Shown here in pieces: positions 46,271 to 56,275 of a stretch of DNA of 64,000 nucleotides (position 1 is its first letter; each line of letters starts with the position of its first letter). Origin of the DNA: Taxawa tesnikishii (nom. ined.) (taxonomy: Eukaryota; Ascomycota; Dothideomycetes; Dothideales); contig JAPDRO010000007.1 of the NCBI GenBank assembly GCA_030247885.1, forward strand, positions 937,501 through 1,001,500, in the 5' to 3' direction. The notes below the pieces were generated by a model, which had not been told where the DNA came from, did no database searches, and was given only the letters and a program-made list of their open reading frames with translations. Position numbers and translations under genes: made by a program.

Positions 46271-46565
46271 CTCAACATCGACACCCCTACCGCCGCTCGT
46301 TCGCATCTGCGACCGTCCGCCTGACCTCGCCGCCTGCCGCGCTGCATCGCTATACCGCTCGCTTTGTCATGCTGCATCGCCGCTAACGAGCATCTCTAGC
46401 CAGGTTGCGACAATGTCTTGTTGTTGATGTTGTGACGCGCAAGAACAACAAACACGCCTTGCGCCCGTTTGCGCCCACATCCACACCACCACCGGCGCAG
46501 CTGTTTCCCATCAAAACAGCACAGCGGATCCCCACATATCGATACCAAAACATCTTTTGCTCAGC

Positions 46566-48564
46566 ATGGCTTCCGACAGGCCCCACCTCTCTATTACCCT
46601 TCCGCGCAACTTCACGTTCCACTACACCGATGGCGAGATTCCGCAAACGCCAGCTCCGATCACGCAGCAGACTGAGGAGATGGAACAACCACAACCAGCA
46701 CCGCCCCGCCAGACCTTCAAAGTAAGGAGACGCAAGGCAGACAACGTGGATCGCGAGCAGCAGTCAGACGTCGACAGCATGGCCTTGCCCAGCTTCGAGA
46801 TGACCGAACCTATGGACGACCCAATTCCGTCCTCTGAGCTGCCGCACTTGGAGGGCTACCTCGCGCCGCGTCCCAACTACCAGACCAGTCTCTCTGCACC
46901 CAAGACTCCCTCCACCAAATTGACTACTGCGTTCGACTCGGATATTGATAACGAGAGCGAGTGGGCGCACGTTACTAACGGTCGCGGCATAGAGCGCCCA
47001 CAGTCTGCCTGCTCTTCTTTTCGGATTCTTCAGTGACTTCGTTCGGCAGCAACAGTACTAATTCACATCCCTCCTACGGCGGCAGCTGCACCAGCCCAGA
47101 GAGTGACGCACCGGATCCGTTCTCTTATTCTGAACTGAAAGTGAACCAGCCGATCTTTTCTCCTATGATATCCGGAGACTCCCCAGCTGCAAAGCGCGTC
47201 AAAACAGCACGTCATGTCAGATGGACTCCCGAGATGGACAATCACCTCTGGGTCACCTACATGGTTGTCCTTCAGGACCCGCGTGTTACTCCGTTCAAGA
47301 TGCTCCCCAGCACCGCCCCTCCTCTGGGAATCTGTCATCGCGTTGCACGCGAGGCGAAGCGTAACTGGAAAGGCCACCGTACCGCCTCGCTTAGCGTTGA
47401 CGAGCTTCCTACTCCCGCAATCCGTGTGCAACACGCAAGCTCACCCGACACTATCCATCCAGGTGATGGCGCTGGAAGTGACACACCAACCGCTGCTACG
47501 AACCCAAAGCCACTGCCTGCTAAGTGGCCCCGATCTGAAGCTGCCACGCGCAAGCGTTTGCGCGAGCTTTGCAAGCGCAAGCCTTCACTTTCCGCTCACT
47601 ATCAGCGCTTGATACAGACCAGAAGCCCATCGCCTTTCCAGTCTAGTAGCCCACGCTCCAGCTCTAACGACATGCCTTCATCTGCTTTCTCGAGCCGCAC
47701 CATGAACGTGGCGTTGACTGCAGCGACTGCACCATCCATGCAGTCTGACGCACCTCTTGCTCAGCTATCGAGCGATGCTCCAACAATTGAGGCTCCGACT
47801 CCGCAAGCGCCGACTCCACAGGAACAACGGCCTTCGGAATGGTTCGCGCGCATCGGCAGAGCGCAGGCTCACCAAAAGAGCCGCTCGCTGCAGCTGGGAC
47901 TCGGTCTCGGCTCGGCTCACAACGATCAGTCGAATATTCTGGCCTCCCCATTTGATTCGGGACTTCCACGCGAGGATTTCCTCCAGAGCATGAACACGAC
48001 GCAAACGTTGGGACGTAATTACATTAACAATCGCAGGGCCTCTGGGCCCATCCTCAACTCGCCACTCGAACTGCACGCCCCTATCCCCACCTACCGTTCG
48101 CTCAAACGTCGTTACAAACAAGAAAGCTCCGGCGGTCAGCCTGGTCAATCTGGCCTTGAAGACGTCTTCACGCCGCTTCCAAGCATCAACAACCTGCGTG
48201 GTCGCAATCGTGGTTTCAGTCTCAGCGCTATGGGAAGCGGTCCCCCAAGTCTGTCCGTGCTCTTCAGCCCCCACCAGCTGCCGACCCATTCATCACCGCT
48301 TCAATGATCTCTAAAGCGCCGGCACCTCCTCCCATCACTGCTGATTTCATAATGGAGGAGGCTAATGAAGTTGACGCCGAGCCGGAAAGTAACTATTTAG
48401 CCGCGCCACTGACCCAGCCACCTCGACTGGGATCTCCATTCTCTGCGGCGCCGTCGAAGGCCCGCTTCAATACCTTTCCTCGTCGGCAGAGTCCAAGGGT
48501 ACCAAGCCAGTCCTTCGAGGACAAGATCCGGGAGCTCGCGGCTCATGGAAGAGCGAAGCATTAA
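46566..48564 (+). CDS. Large low-complexity protein with a conserved central domain, unknown
   Basis: Single exon of about 666 aa. The only compact region is at about residues 205-265: ARHVRWTPEMDNHLWVTYMV, then LQDPRVTPFKMLPSTAPPLG and CHRVAREAKRNWKGHR, with spaced Trp residues like a Myb/SANT-type or TEA-type DNA-binding fold. The remainder is Ser/Pro/Thr-rich with short basic runs (TRKRLRELCKRKPSLSAHYQRL), suggesting a nuclear regulatory protein. The frame breaks at TTTT 47018-47021 and near CC 48296-48297; one base added at each gives a continuous protein that ends KIRELAAHGRAKH. I do not recognise a named homologue. Confidence 0.7.
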
Positions 48565-50223
48565 ACGACGTCTCTCGCTCGATCTCAGTTTTCGGCACAG
48601 GCGTTTCCGGGAGTTGCTATCTTAACATCACATCAGACCGGAGTTTGCAGGATCAGTGATTTTTGGGGGTCATGGATATGGGAACTGGGACAACGAACGA
48701 ACGATCGCGATGAACCTGACGACTCTTTTCTCCGATAACGTTTTCCTTTCTTCATTCTTATAGGCATCTCTGTTCTCTTCTTTCTCCTGTTGCACTAAAG
48801 GTGTTAATCTGTTCTTCGATGTGTTTTTTTCACCCCAACCGGGAGAAGTGGGAGGACTGGTTAGATATAGGACATCAATCTGGAAAGGGACGGAAACGGG
48901 GGTTATGGATGGCGAGATTGTTGTCGTTAGCTGTCGAGAGACGTCACGCCGCCACCATCCAAAACCTCGCCGCCCTCGTGGCGTGGTCGGAGCGACCTGT
49001 TCCCAGACGGAGCGACCTATCATCAAAAGGAGCTGGTTTCAGACTCGACGGTCTAGCGGGGATCTTACCATCTTTTAATCTCTCATGTCGATGCCCTCTC
49101 GGCCTGATGTCGTGTTTCTCTCTTCCACATGAAAAAACCCCTTACCTTTGTATCTAACCCTTCTCTGCGGCGAAGACACGAGACGACAGCATGGGCATGC
49201 AGCGTTTGGCGCATGCGATCGGGCGCCCGGATCACGGGTCTGGGATGGGGACGGGGTTTTGGATCGATTGCTTCCATAGTCGGAGGGGGCGAATCGGAAC
49301 CCTTCAAACTTCAGTGGGTCCTCTCAAACAGCCCCGACGTAGCAACCCAGCTAGCAAAGTGTTGCAAAGGCAACGGTTTTTTCACCGCAAGAGGTACTTC
49401 GGATGCTTTGAACGTTGCTCTTTTTCAGCTTGTCCATATGTGCCGTGAAGAAATCGCGATGTTCGCCCGGGGGCAATGTGATAGCGACGGTTCAGCGTTC
49501 TAGGCAGGTTTCTTTTGGGGGAGTGTTTCGATATCGTGGGCTGTGCGAAGCATCGGACCTGTTGGTGTTCGTTCTAGTGGACATGAGAGGAGAGGACAGG
49601 TGTGCCGTTGGCAATACAGTGAATGATACTGTTGACAACACAGGAGCAGATCGGACTAAGATTCCCCTTGCGTGCTGCGGCCACAAAGGACGGCCGGGAA
49701 AGGCGGGAAAGTGGCGGGAAAGTGGACTCCTCAGCACAGGGGGGCTCAAGCAGGCATCGGTGTCGGGATCGGAGTGCCCTTGTCTTACTCTGCTGACTTT
49801 TCGGGGTTCGCTTTCCTCGTCCGCCGGAAATGGAGGGACCGAGTGCAGTAACCTAGATGAGTTTCCCTCCGGACGATGACACGACGGCACAGCCTTACGC
49901 GGACATGAAAGCGGAGCTGTCAGGTCAAGAAGCGGAAGCACTTGGCATGAAAGCAGGACCCAGTGGTGCGATCACGAAGCTGGATTCGCAGGGGATTGGG
50001 TCGATTGAGCTAGAGCAACAGAAAGGGATTGGGTTGCGCGAATTCGAAACACGGACCAAGAGAGCCGAATCGGTTGTAAGAACATGCTCAAGCGAGTTTT
50101 GGATTGGTACAGCAGCAACTGCTGCAGAATGAAGCAATGAAACCGCGAAGCAACTCCAGCGCTTGGACGCACGTGCTCCTCGCTTCCCACCCATTTGGGT
50201 GATCTTCCCAGGGACGACGTTCC
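48565..50223. other. Intergenic with one weak small-protein candidate
   Basis: Mostly without gene features. A 91-codon frame at 49857-50132 (plus; MSFPPDDDTTAQPYADMKAE..) reads like an acidic soluble protein, but has no family match and is not called with confidence. Convergent with the 3' end of the BTB gene. Confidence 0.35.
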
Positions 50224-51847
50224 TCACATGTCGTATTCCAACTCCAGTTCTGGGAACTCAGTCTGACGAGAGTGACGCAGCATTGGACGACTGCGTGTCT
50301 TGGTAGCGTACTTCTCATGCTTCTCAGCGACCGGACAGTACAGTCTGTTGCAGCTCTCCCACTTCTCTCCGGGTCTTCTCTCCTTGCGTGTCTGCTTGCA
50401 GCTCGGACGAGCTTTGTCGATGCGCGACTTGGCGGTGAGCTGCGTATAATCTTGCATGAAGCAGGGTGCGGTGGCATGGACGTTTGCGAACTCGGCGGTG
50501 GTGATGAGCTCTTCCATGTGCTTGACGGCGTACTCGATGCAGGCAGCGCGCAGAGAAGTATGAAGGGGAAGAGAGACGTCGAAGGGGAGGTCTGAGTAGA
50601 TATGTGAGAGGATCTCAAAGAAGAAGCGGTGAGGCCATTCGCCTTCACGGATATAGCCGAGGAGGATAGTCCGGAACTTGGCGATAGCGACTTGCTCCAG
50701 ATACGGCATCTCATACCTGGCAAGGGTCAGTATTTTGATGCAATTTTTACGTAGCTCGCAGATCTATTAAGTGCCGGTGTTCGATACAGGCCGTCTAGCA
50801 GGTGCACGTCCCTCTGAAAGCACGGTCCGTAGAGGAGCAGTCTCCCAGACAGAGATCTACTCGATGCCTAAGGCGACTGCCCGACATGTACCCTTCGGCA
50901 AGCAGTCGACATGTACCACCAACGGCCTACTGAGAACACCGGTGCCTGAATATGTCTTGTCGGCCACCACTTACATGTGGGCTAGCTCATAGATCTCGAG
51001 CTGGCGCAGGAGAGCGTTGGTTTTGTCGTCGTTATCTTAGAGGAATTTCCGGGCGCTGACGAGTGCGGCTTCGAGGCGGTCGATCTCGTCTTGGTAGTGC
51101 TGCGTGCGGCCGTTTTGCTGCGGCACCGCGTCATCGGCTTGTTGGTGTTGTCGGGTGAACCGCTGTTCATCCGCTGCATACTGGCGAGTCGAGTCGAGGT
51201 ACTGCGAGAGATACTTGATGTAATCCTTAATGTTGTCAAAGCTGGTGGCCCTTCTGTATCCAGCAAACTGGCCGCGTTCACATTTGAATAGTCCTGATGG
51301 ATGAACATCGATGAAGGGTTCGTCATAGTCCAATTTGTACAGATACTGCACCATGCAATCGACCGCCTTGGGTTGGGTGTCCTTCAACTCGTATTGGCCC
51401 TGTTCAGACTCCTAAGTAAAGATGTAAGCGTCATCTTATAGTCAAGCTCTGTTCGAAGCGGCTAAGGTCTTCGAGTGGCAGTGAAAGCTGACTGACTGAC
51501 TGACTGCCACCGCAAGACAGCAATCAGCCAGTCAGTCAGTTCACCCGACTGACAAGAACACTGCGTGTGATGGTTGTATGCGCGTCCCTTACCTTAAAGC
51601 CGTGCTTGAGAGCCCTCTTGAACACATCTGATCTGCCGATCAGGATGATGCGATGGATTTTCCAGGTTTGATCGCCACATCTCAGAACGAAATCCGTTCC
51701 TTCTTGATTGTCGTAAAGCTTCTTGAACCCCTCGTTGCCATGGACGGTGGTGGGCTGGGTTTGGTCTTTTCCGTAGGCTCTGAGGATTCCGGCAGCAAAG
51801 AGAAAAACTGGGCGGAAACGGATGAGGAAGAGGGGAAACGCCGCCAT
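50224..51847 (-). pseudogene. BTB/POZ-domain protein gene with in-frame stop
   Basis: BTB proteins of this type dimerise and often serve as CUL3 adaptors; they are numerous in Dothideomycetes. Exons 51593-51847, 50975-51411 and 50224-50716; introns are 181 bp (51412-51592) and 258 bp (50717-50974), long for this window. BTB core: EGFKKLYDNQEGTDFVLRCGDQTWKIHRIILIGRSDVFKRALKHGFK / ESEQGQYELKDTQPKAVDCMVQYLYKLDYDEPF is split by intron 1. The exon 2/3 junction gives IYELAHMYEMPYLEQVAIAKF. A TAA at 51037-51039 (plus coordinates) interrupts ARKFL-stop-DNDDKTNALLRQLE in frame. The sequence before and after it stays in one frame and is family-like, so CAA to TAA is the simplest origin. It may be a pseudogene, a short-form protein or a sequence error. 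The start codon choice is uncertain. Confidence 0.7.
51488..51540. repeat. Inverted CTGA/CAGT repeat inside the BTB intron
   Basis: (CTGA)4-type run at 51488-51506 faces CAGTCAGTCAGT at 51529-51540; 12 bp can pair around a loop of about 22 nt. Confidence 0.8.
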
Positions 51848-52879
51848 TCTGCCCCGAGTTTGACTGCGATCGGATGTGTGCTTTGGTGAGAGATGAGGTA
51901 GTTTTTATGGGCGGCTGTTGCAAAGAGAGAAGCTTCAGTCTATGGAAAGAGAGGTTCTCATTCCTTCTTGGATGTTCCGTGGCTTGGCACAAATTAATTG
52001 ACCTGCAAACTTCTACGTTTGGACAAATTCATGTGCCTTTGAAACAGGGTTTGAGAGACAGACAAACGGAAAGTGATTCAAGGAAGACCCCGCTGGGCGC
52101 CAGAAAGGGGCTCTTCTAATGTGATGGTGACTCCCGCTACCATGCGATGATTTCCAATATGGAATGGAAATCGCTACCGCAATGCAAAAAGGGTACTGCA
52201 CGGCCTCTACATGTACCGCGGACCTTGGGGATAGAGGTTGCTCTGTTTCCCAGGCTAGACGGTATCCTTAAACCTCAAGAAAGACCCAATATCGAAACAG
52301 GTAGGTCAACCCCTACCTAGCAACGACTTGGACTTGCAATAGTAACTCGCCTGCTGGGTACAAGCTCGTCGTATACGGCTTCTCAAGAATGGCATCCGGT
52401 AAGGGTTGATCGGGAAGGTGCACTGATTAGATTTTGCAATATTACACAAGCGGGCAGTTCCGGCTATTAAAACGACATGCAACGATGCCGCTTCTATGCC
52501 ATAGTCAGGAATGCGCCGGATGATCTGGGACAAATGTTGGGTCAGGATAGATTCGCAGGTGAAGGTGAGTTTGTTGTGTTCAGTGGGAAGTGAAGCGGAC
52601 TTCTCGGAGGATTGGCACAACGTCATCTCTCCAGCCTTCCGTCCGTCCAAGGCCTCCAGCACGCTCTACCATGGCAGCGCCATCCCACCATCTCCAGTGG
52701 TAGACACCGTTGATCTTGGATGTATGTTGACACTTGGTTGAGGTCTCTGTTCGCTATCGGCATTTGAAAGTACCATTGCGCTTGTATCCTCGTTCTATCT
52801 CTGCACGCGACCGCTCCCACAACAACGGTCCAGCGCAAAGCAATCGGCCCCTCTGATTCCACCACTTCAACACGCCAAT
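51848..52879. other. Intergenic, no gene recognised
   Basis: Promoter sides of the BTB gene and of the repeat-protein gene. No RNA gene or domain recognised. Confidence 0.4.
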
Positions 52880-53221
52880 ATGTGTCTCATCACGAGCAAA
52901 GAAGAGCGTTACGTCGCACGCGACTTCGACGAGCCACCACGACACGTTTCCAATTACCACGGCGGACCACCACGACGCTCATCGGCTACCTATGTCAGAC
53001 GCTCCTCCTCGATCCCGCGCAGCACGCGTCGACGAAGCAGCGGTTATCGCGTCAGCGAGCCTGATGTCGTGTACAGGGCATCTCAGCCGCGAGTCGAGGA
53101 ATACAAAGAGTACAGATCATCGCAGCCACGGGTTGAGTACCGGACATCCCAACCACGAGTGGAATACGTCCAGCCGGAGATCGATTATCGGCGCAAGAGT
53201 GTGACTTATGTGGAGCGGTAA
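52880..53221 (+). CDS. Short Arg/Ser/Tyr-rich repeat protein, unknown
   Basis: 113 aa, single exon. Begins MCLITSKEERYVARDFDEPP, then Arg-rich segments (PPRRSSATYVRRSSSIPRST), and ends in three or four imperfect repeats of about 10 residues around SQPRVEY (ASQPRVEEYKEY, SSQPRVEYR, TSQPRVEYV). Net positive with many Tyr; likely disordered. The start is set by the only upstream Met and by the family-like MCLI..KEE. I know of similar short MCLI-starting proteins in Dothideomycetes but not of a function. Confidence 0.6.
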   Translation: MCLITSKEERYVARDFDEPPRHVSNYHGGPPRRSSATYVRRSSSIPRSTRRRSSGYRVSEPDVVYRASQPRVEEYKEYRSSQPRVEYRTSQPRVEYVQPEIDYRRKSVTYVER

Positions 53222-53714
53222 TGTGCAGGCAGGCTGGGGTAATGTTGGACGATGGAGGATCGGTGTTATGGCGTTTGGAAAGAGGAATATTCTGGAAATG
53301 GATATGATGATATCTGACGATCTACGATGGACTGTGTAACACATGGCGCAACAATGCGTGTATATCGAGTAAGAGCAAGACGACCACACATGTTCTGATT
53401 TACATGTCCTGCAGCTATAGACGGCTCCTCTCCTATTGCGATCGCCTGCCCAAGACAGCCGCGACCGGCCCAAGGCGGATGTACTCCTACTGTAGTAGAG
53501 CATTCAAGGTTCCGATCATGTGAAGCCACATGCCAACGCAATGACGTAGCCGTCTGCCCCTCTGTTTGCATCCCAGCATTCCTTCCTTCCAGCCTTCATC
53601 CTGCCCACGTCTACCTGTCGCATACAACACCTGAAAGAATATTGTAGCAACCGAAGTCTTACAGCAATTTCTTATACCACAAGCACACAAAAACATACTT
53701 CATATACAGCCACC
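53222..53714. other. Intergenic, PIL1 promoter
   Basis: No gene recognised. Confidence 0.4.
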
Positions 53715-54887
53715 ATGTAAGCGCAGCTGAACGAACTCCCCAAACGCTCACTCACAAACACCTTCAGGAATCGTTCACTTTCAGTCCGCTCGCGCAATCG
53801 CGCGGGTTCGACCGGAACAGAATCCAAGCAGTCGCATCGGCACCGCTTCACCATGTCTAGTCTGCGTGGTCTGCAGCAACCGGAGCTGTCCAAGAAGCTA
53901 TACAAGCTGATCAAGACGGAGAACCACGCCATTGCAGCAGTCGAGACAGCCAGCAAGGAGCGCGCATCCATCGCGTCGCAGCTGAGCGACTGGGGTGAAG
54001 AGACGGGCGACGATGCCATCTCAGACATCTCCGACAAGCTGGGCGTGCTCATGTCCGAGATTGCGGAACAGGAGGAAGGGTTTGCACAGAACTTGGAGGA
54101 CTCTAGGAGTGTGTTGAAGCAGATCCGGAATACGGAGAGCTCAGTGCAGCCGTCTCGGGATCACAAGGCAAAGGTACGTTGTCCATTCACTGAAAGAAGA
54201 GAGTTGGAGCGGGAGGTGCTGACCGCACGCAGATTTCCGACGAGATTCAGAAGCTCAAGTACAAAGACCCGACCTCGACCAAGATCGTGCAGCTGGAGCA
54301 AGAGCTCGTGCGCGCAGAAGCGCAGTCCCTGGTTGCTGAAGCCCAGCTCACGAACATCACCCGTCAGAAGTTCAAAGAAGCGTACGATATCCACACAGCA
54401 GCCATCATCGAGCGCGCAGAGAAGCAAATCCTGCTAGCCAAGCAGGCGCGCCGTCTCGTCGACCTCCTCGACGACACGCCAATCGTGCCAGGTGACGCTC
54501 ACCCGCCGTACGAGGACGTCGAAGTCGCTAGGGAGATCCTGAACGATGCCGAGTTGGAATTGAGGCAGTGGCGGCCTAATGTCACGCCGATCAGAAGCGC
54601 GGCTGGTGCGCTTGGTGCTAATGCCATGCCGGGTCGTGAGAACATTCCCCCAGCTCGCATATCCCCACCCATTCGAATGTCGCGGCGACAGGATCGTCGA
54701 ATGTATCTACGATGGGACACACGGCGGAGGAGGCACCCCCGTGCCGCCACCACACACTGAGGGCTCGGTGACGAGTAGAGAGACTGGAGATTATAGTTAT
54801 TCTCACTCCGCTCAGCACACTCAACCGCCGTACCCGACTGAGGAAACGTCGGTGGATCTCCCGCCAAACACTTACATAGTCCGCTAA
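53715..54887 (+). CDS. PIL1: Eisosome core component Pil1/Lsp1 (BAR-like)
   Basis: Forms the protein scaffold of eisosomes under the plasma membrane. The start codon itself is split: AT at 53715-53716, then a 51-bp intron (53717-53767), then G at 53768, giving MNRSLSVRSRNRAGSTG. Exon 2 is 53768-54173, intron 2 is 59 bp (54174-54232), and exon 3 follows. Family blocks: SLRGLQQPELSKKLYKLIKTENHAI, LSDWGEETGDDAISDISDKLGVL, FAQNLEDSRSVLKQIRNTESS, VQPSRDHKAKISDEIQKLKYKDP, EAQLTNITRQKFKEAYDIH, LLDDTPIVPGDAHPPYE. After RENIPPARISPPIRMS the first frame runs to a stop at 54760, but the expected tail (YDGTHGGGGTPVPPPHTEG..VDLPPNTYIVR) lies in another frame ending 54887. One or two base losses near 54680-54700 are likely. 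Confidence 0.93.
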
Positions 54888-56275
54888 GTCCTGTAGTGGC
54901 TTATCCACGGCTCATACCAGGCTGTAGCCGCCATTCCTAAATGCTCCGCCAGATTGATGTGATCCAGATAGATATCGAGTAGGAACCGATATGCAAACAG
55001 GCCGCGCGACTCGCCCCATGACCCATGCTTTCAGAATGCAAGAATAGAAGTATTATCGAGATAAGATTCAGCTTTGTACGCTGGCATTCCTATTTTCTTT
55101 CGGTCATGGCTGTCTAGGACATCCTAGTCCGATTCCTACTCACAGAATTTGGGAACAGCTTGAGATATAAATCTTCGTCTCCACCCCATGAAGTTTATTG
55201 ACCAAGCGCATCGTACCAAGACGCTCCCTTGCTACGCACGAACGTCTCATTCTCGATCACACACCTTTCATCCTGGCCTACTTCAAGATGAACTTCACCA
55301 GTAAATTTACCTCCGTCACTCCCTCCCGGAGTAGATGCTAATAGATACCAAGCCGTCCTTTTTCCCAACGCAAACGTCACAGCTGCGAGCACCATCTATC
55401 CGCTACCAGTCGAGATCATGCAGCACGGCCTGGACGATAACGCCATTATTGCTATCGTCTTTGGCATCATCGCAAGTATCGTCCCAATCGCTGTGTACGC
55501 ATGGGAACACAAGTCTGGCAAGGAACAAGTCAAAAGTCTAGAACAGTGTCTGATCAACCGTCCAGGAACCCTTTAGTTGCCCAGGATGAAGTCTGAGTGG
55601 GAGATTAATCGTCTGTTTGCTCGGTCAAGGACATGTCATTAGATGAAGGTCAATGAAATCTTGGAAATCAGAATGTTATCTTCAATCTCCGCTTTTGTGG
55701 GGCCGATTTTTGTCTGCTCGAGTATCCATGTTGGCTTGTTGTATTTTGTTGGGTAAGGAACTGCGGGATTTGTATGGGGGTTGAACGAGCATGGGCTTGA
55801 ACAAGCATGGGGTTCGCGGGGTTAGCGGCGGAAATGAGACTTGAAACGCTTCCGCGAGCGTGGGCAGAGAAACGTCATGTCGTGCCCTGCTAACCCAAAA
55901 TCCTTTCCTTTCTTCGTACGCTGGGTTGACCAAGACCATTGCGTCCGGCACTAATAATAGGTCGATTCCTAAACCCCTCCGAACAACAGGGGCCATGGTG
56001 GGCGGCAGGCGTCCAGCCGCCCGCGATTTCGAAACTTCAGGCACGATCGCAGCGCCAAGATTTTAGGATTCGTGCATCATGACAGACCATATTGGGTAGC
56101 CGGTCAGTTAGACGAAAGAAGCGTGCCATATATCAATATATAAGTCGCACCGAACAATCCCTCACATCTACAGCTCCTCCAATCTCATACTTGTCAAGTC
56201 TCCAAGGCGTGCGATAACCTGGGTGGTGCGGTGTTAACGCAGCATTCGTCGCATCAGCATGCCTTCCTCACCAGA
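54888..56275. other. Intergenic with weak small ORFs
   Basis: Frames at 55195-55395 (minus, 66 codons) and 55682-56044 (minus, 120 codons) read plausibly but show no family features; not called. The small plus-strand membrane ORF at 55418 is listed separately. Confidence 0.35.
55418..55576 (+). CDS. Possible 52-aa single-pass membrane peptide
   Basis: MQHGLDDNAIIAIVFGIIAS, then SIVPIAVYAWEHKSGKEQ, with one clear membrane segment (about residues 9-29) and a charged C-terminal tail. The frame is open for some 45 codons upstream without a Met. Coding status rests only on composition, and a minus-strand frame overlaps just upstream. Confidence 0.3.
   Translation: MQHGLDDNAIIAIVFGIIASIVPIAVYAWEHKSGKEQVKSLEQCLINRPGTL

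Larger units (their letters stand above)
44735..46565. other. Long intergenic region with simple repeats
   Basis: No gene recognised. A reading frame at 45478-45846 is created by the CAG repeat. A short duplication of GCATAGCGCTT occurs at about 45440-45465. The right end is the leader of the next gene. Confidence 0.45.

Noticed and set aside
51037-51039. Programmed stop-codon read-through in the BTB gene
   Set aside because: TAA without a recognised read-through context; a point mutation is simpler.
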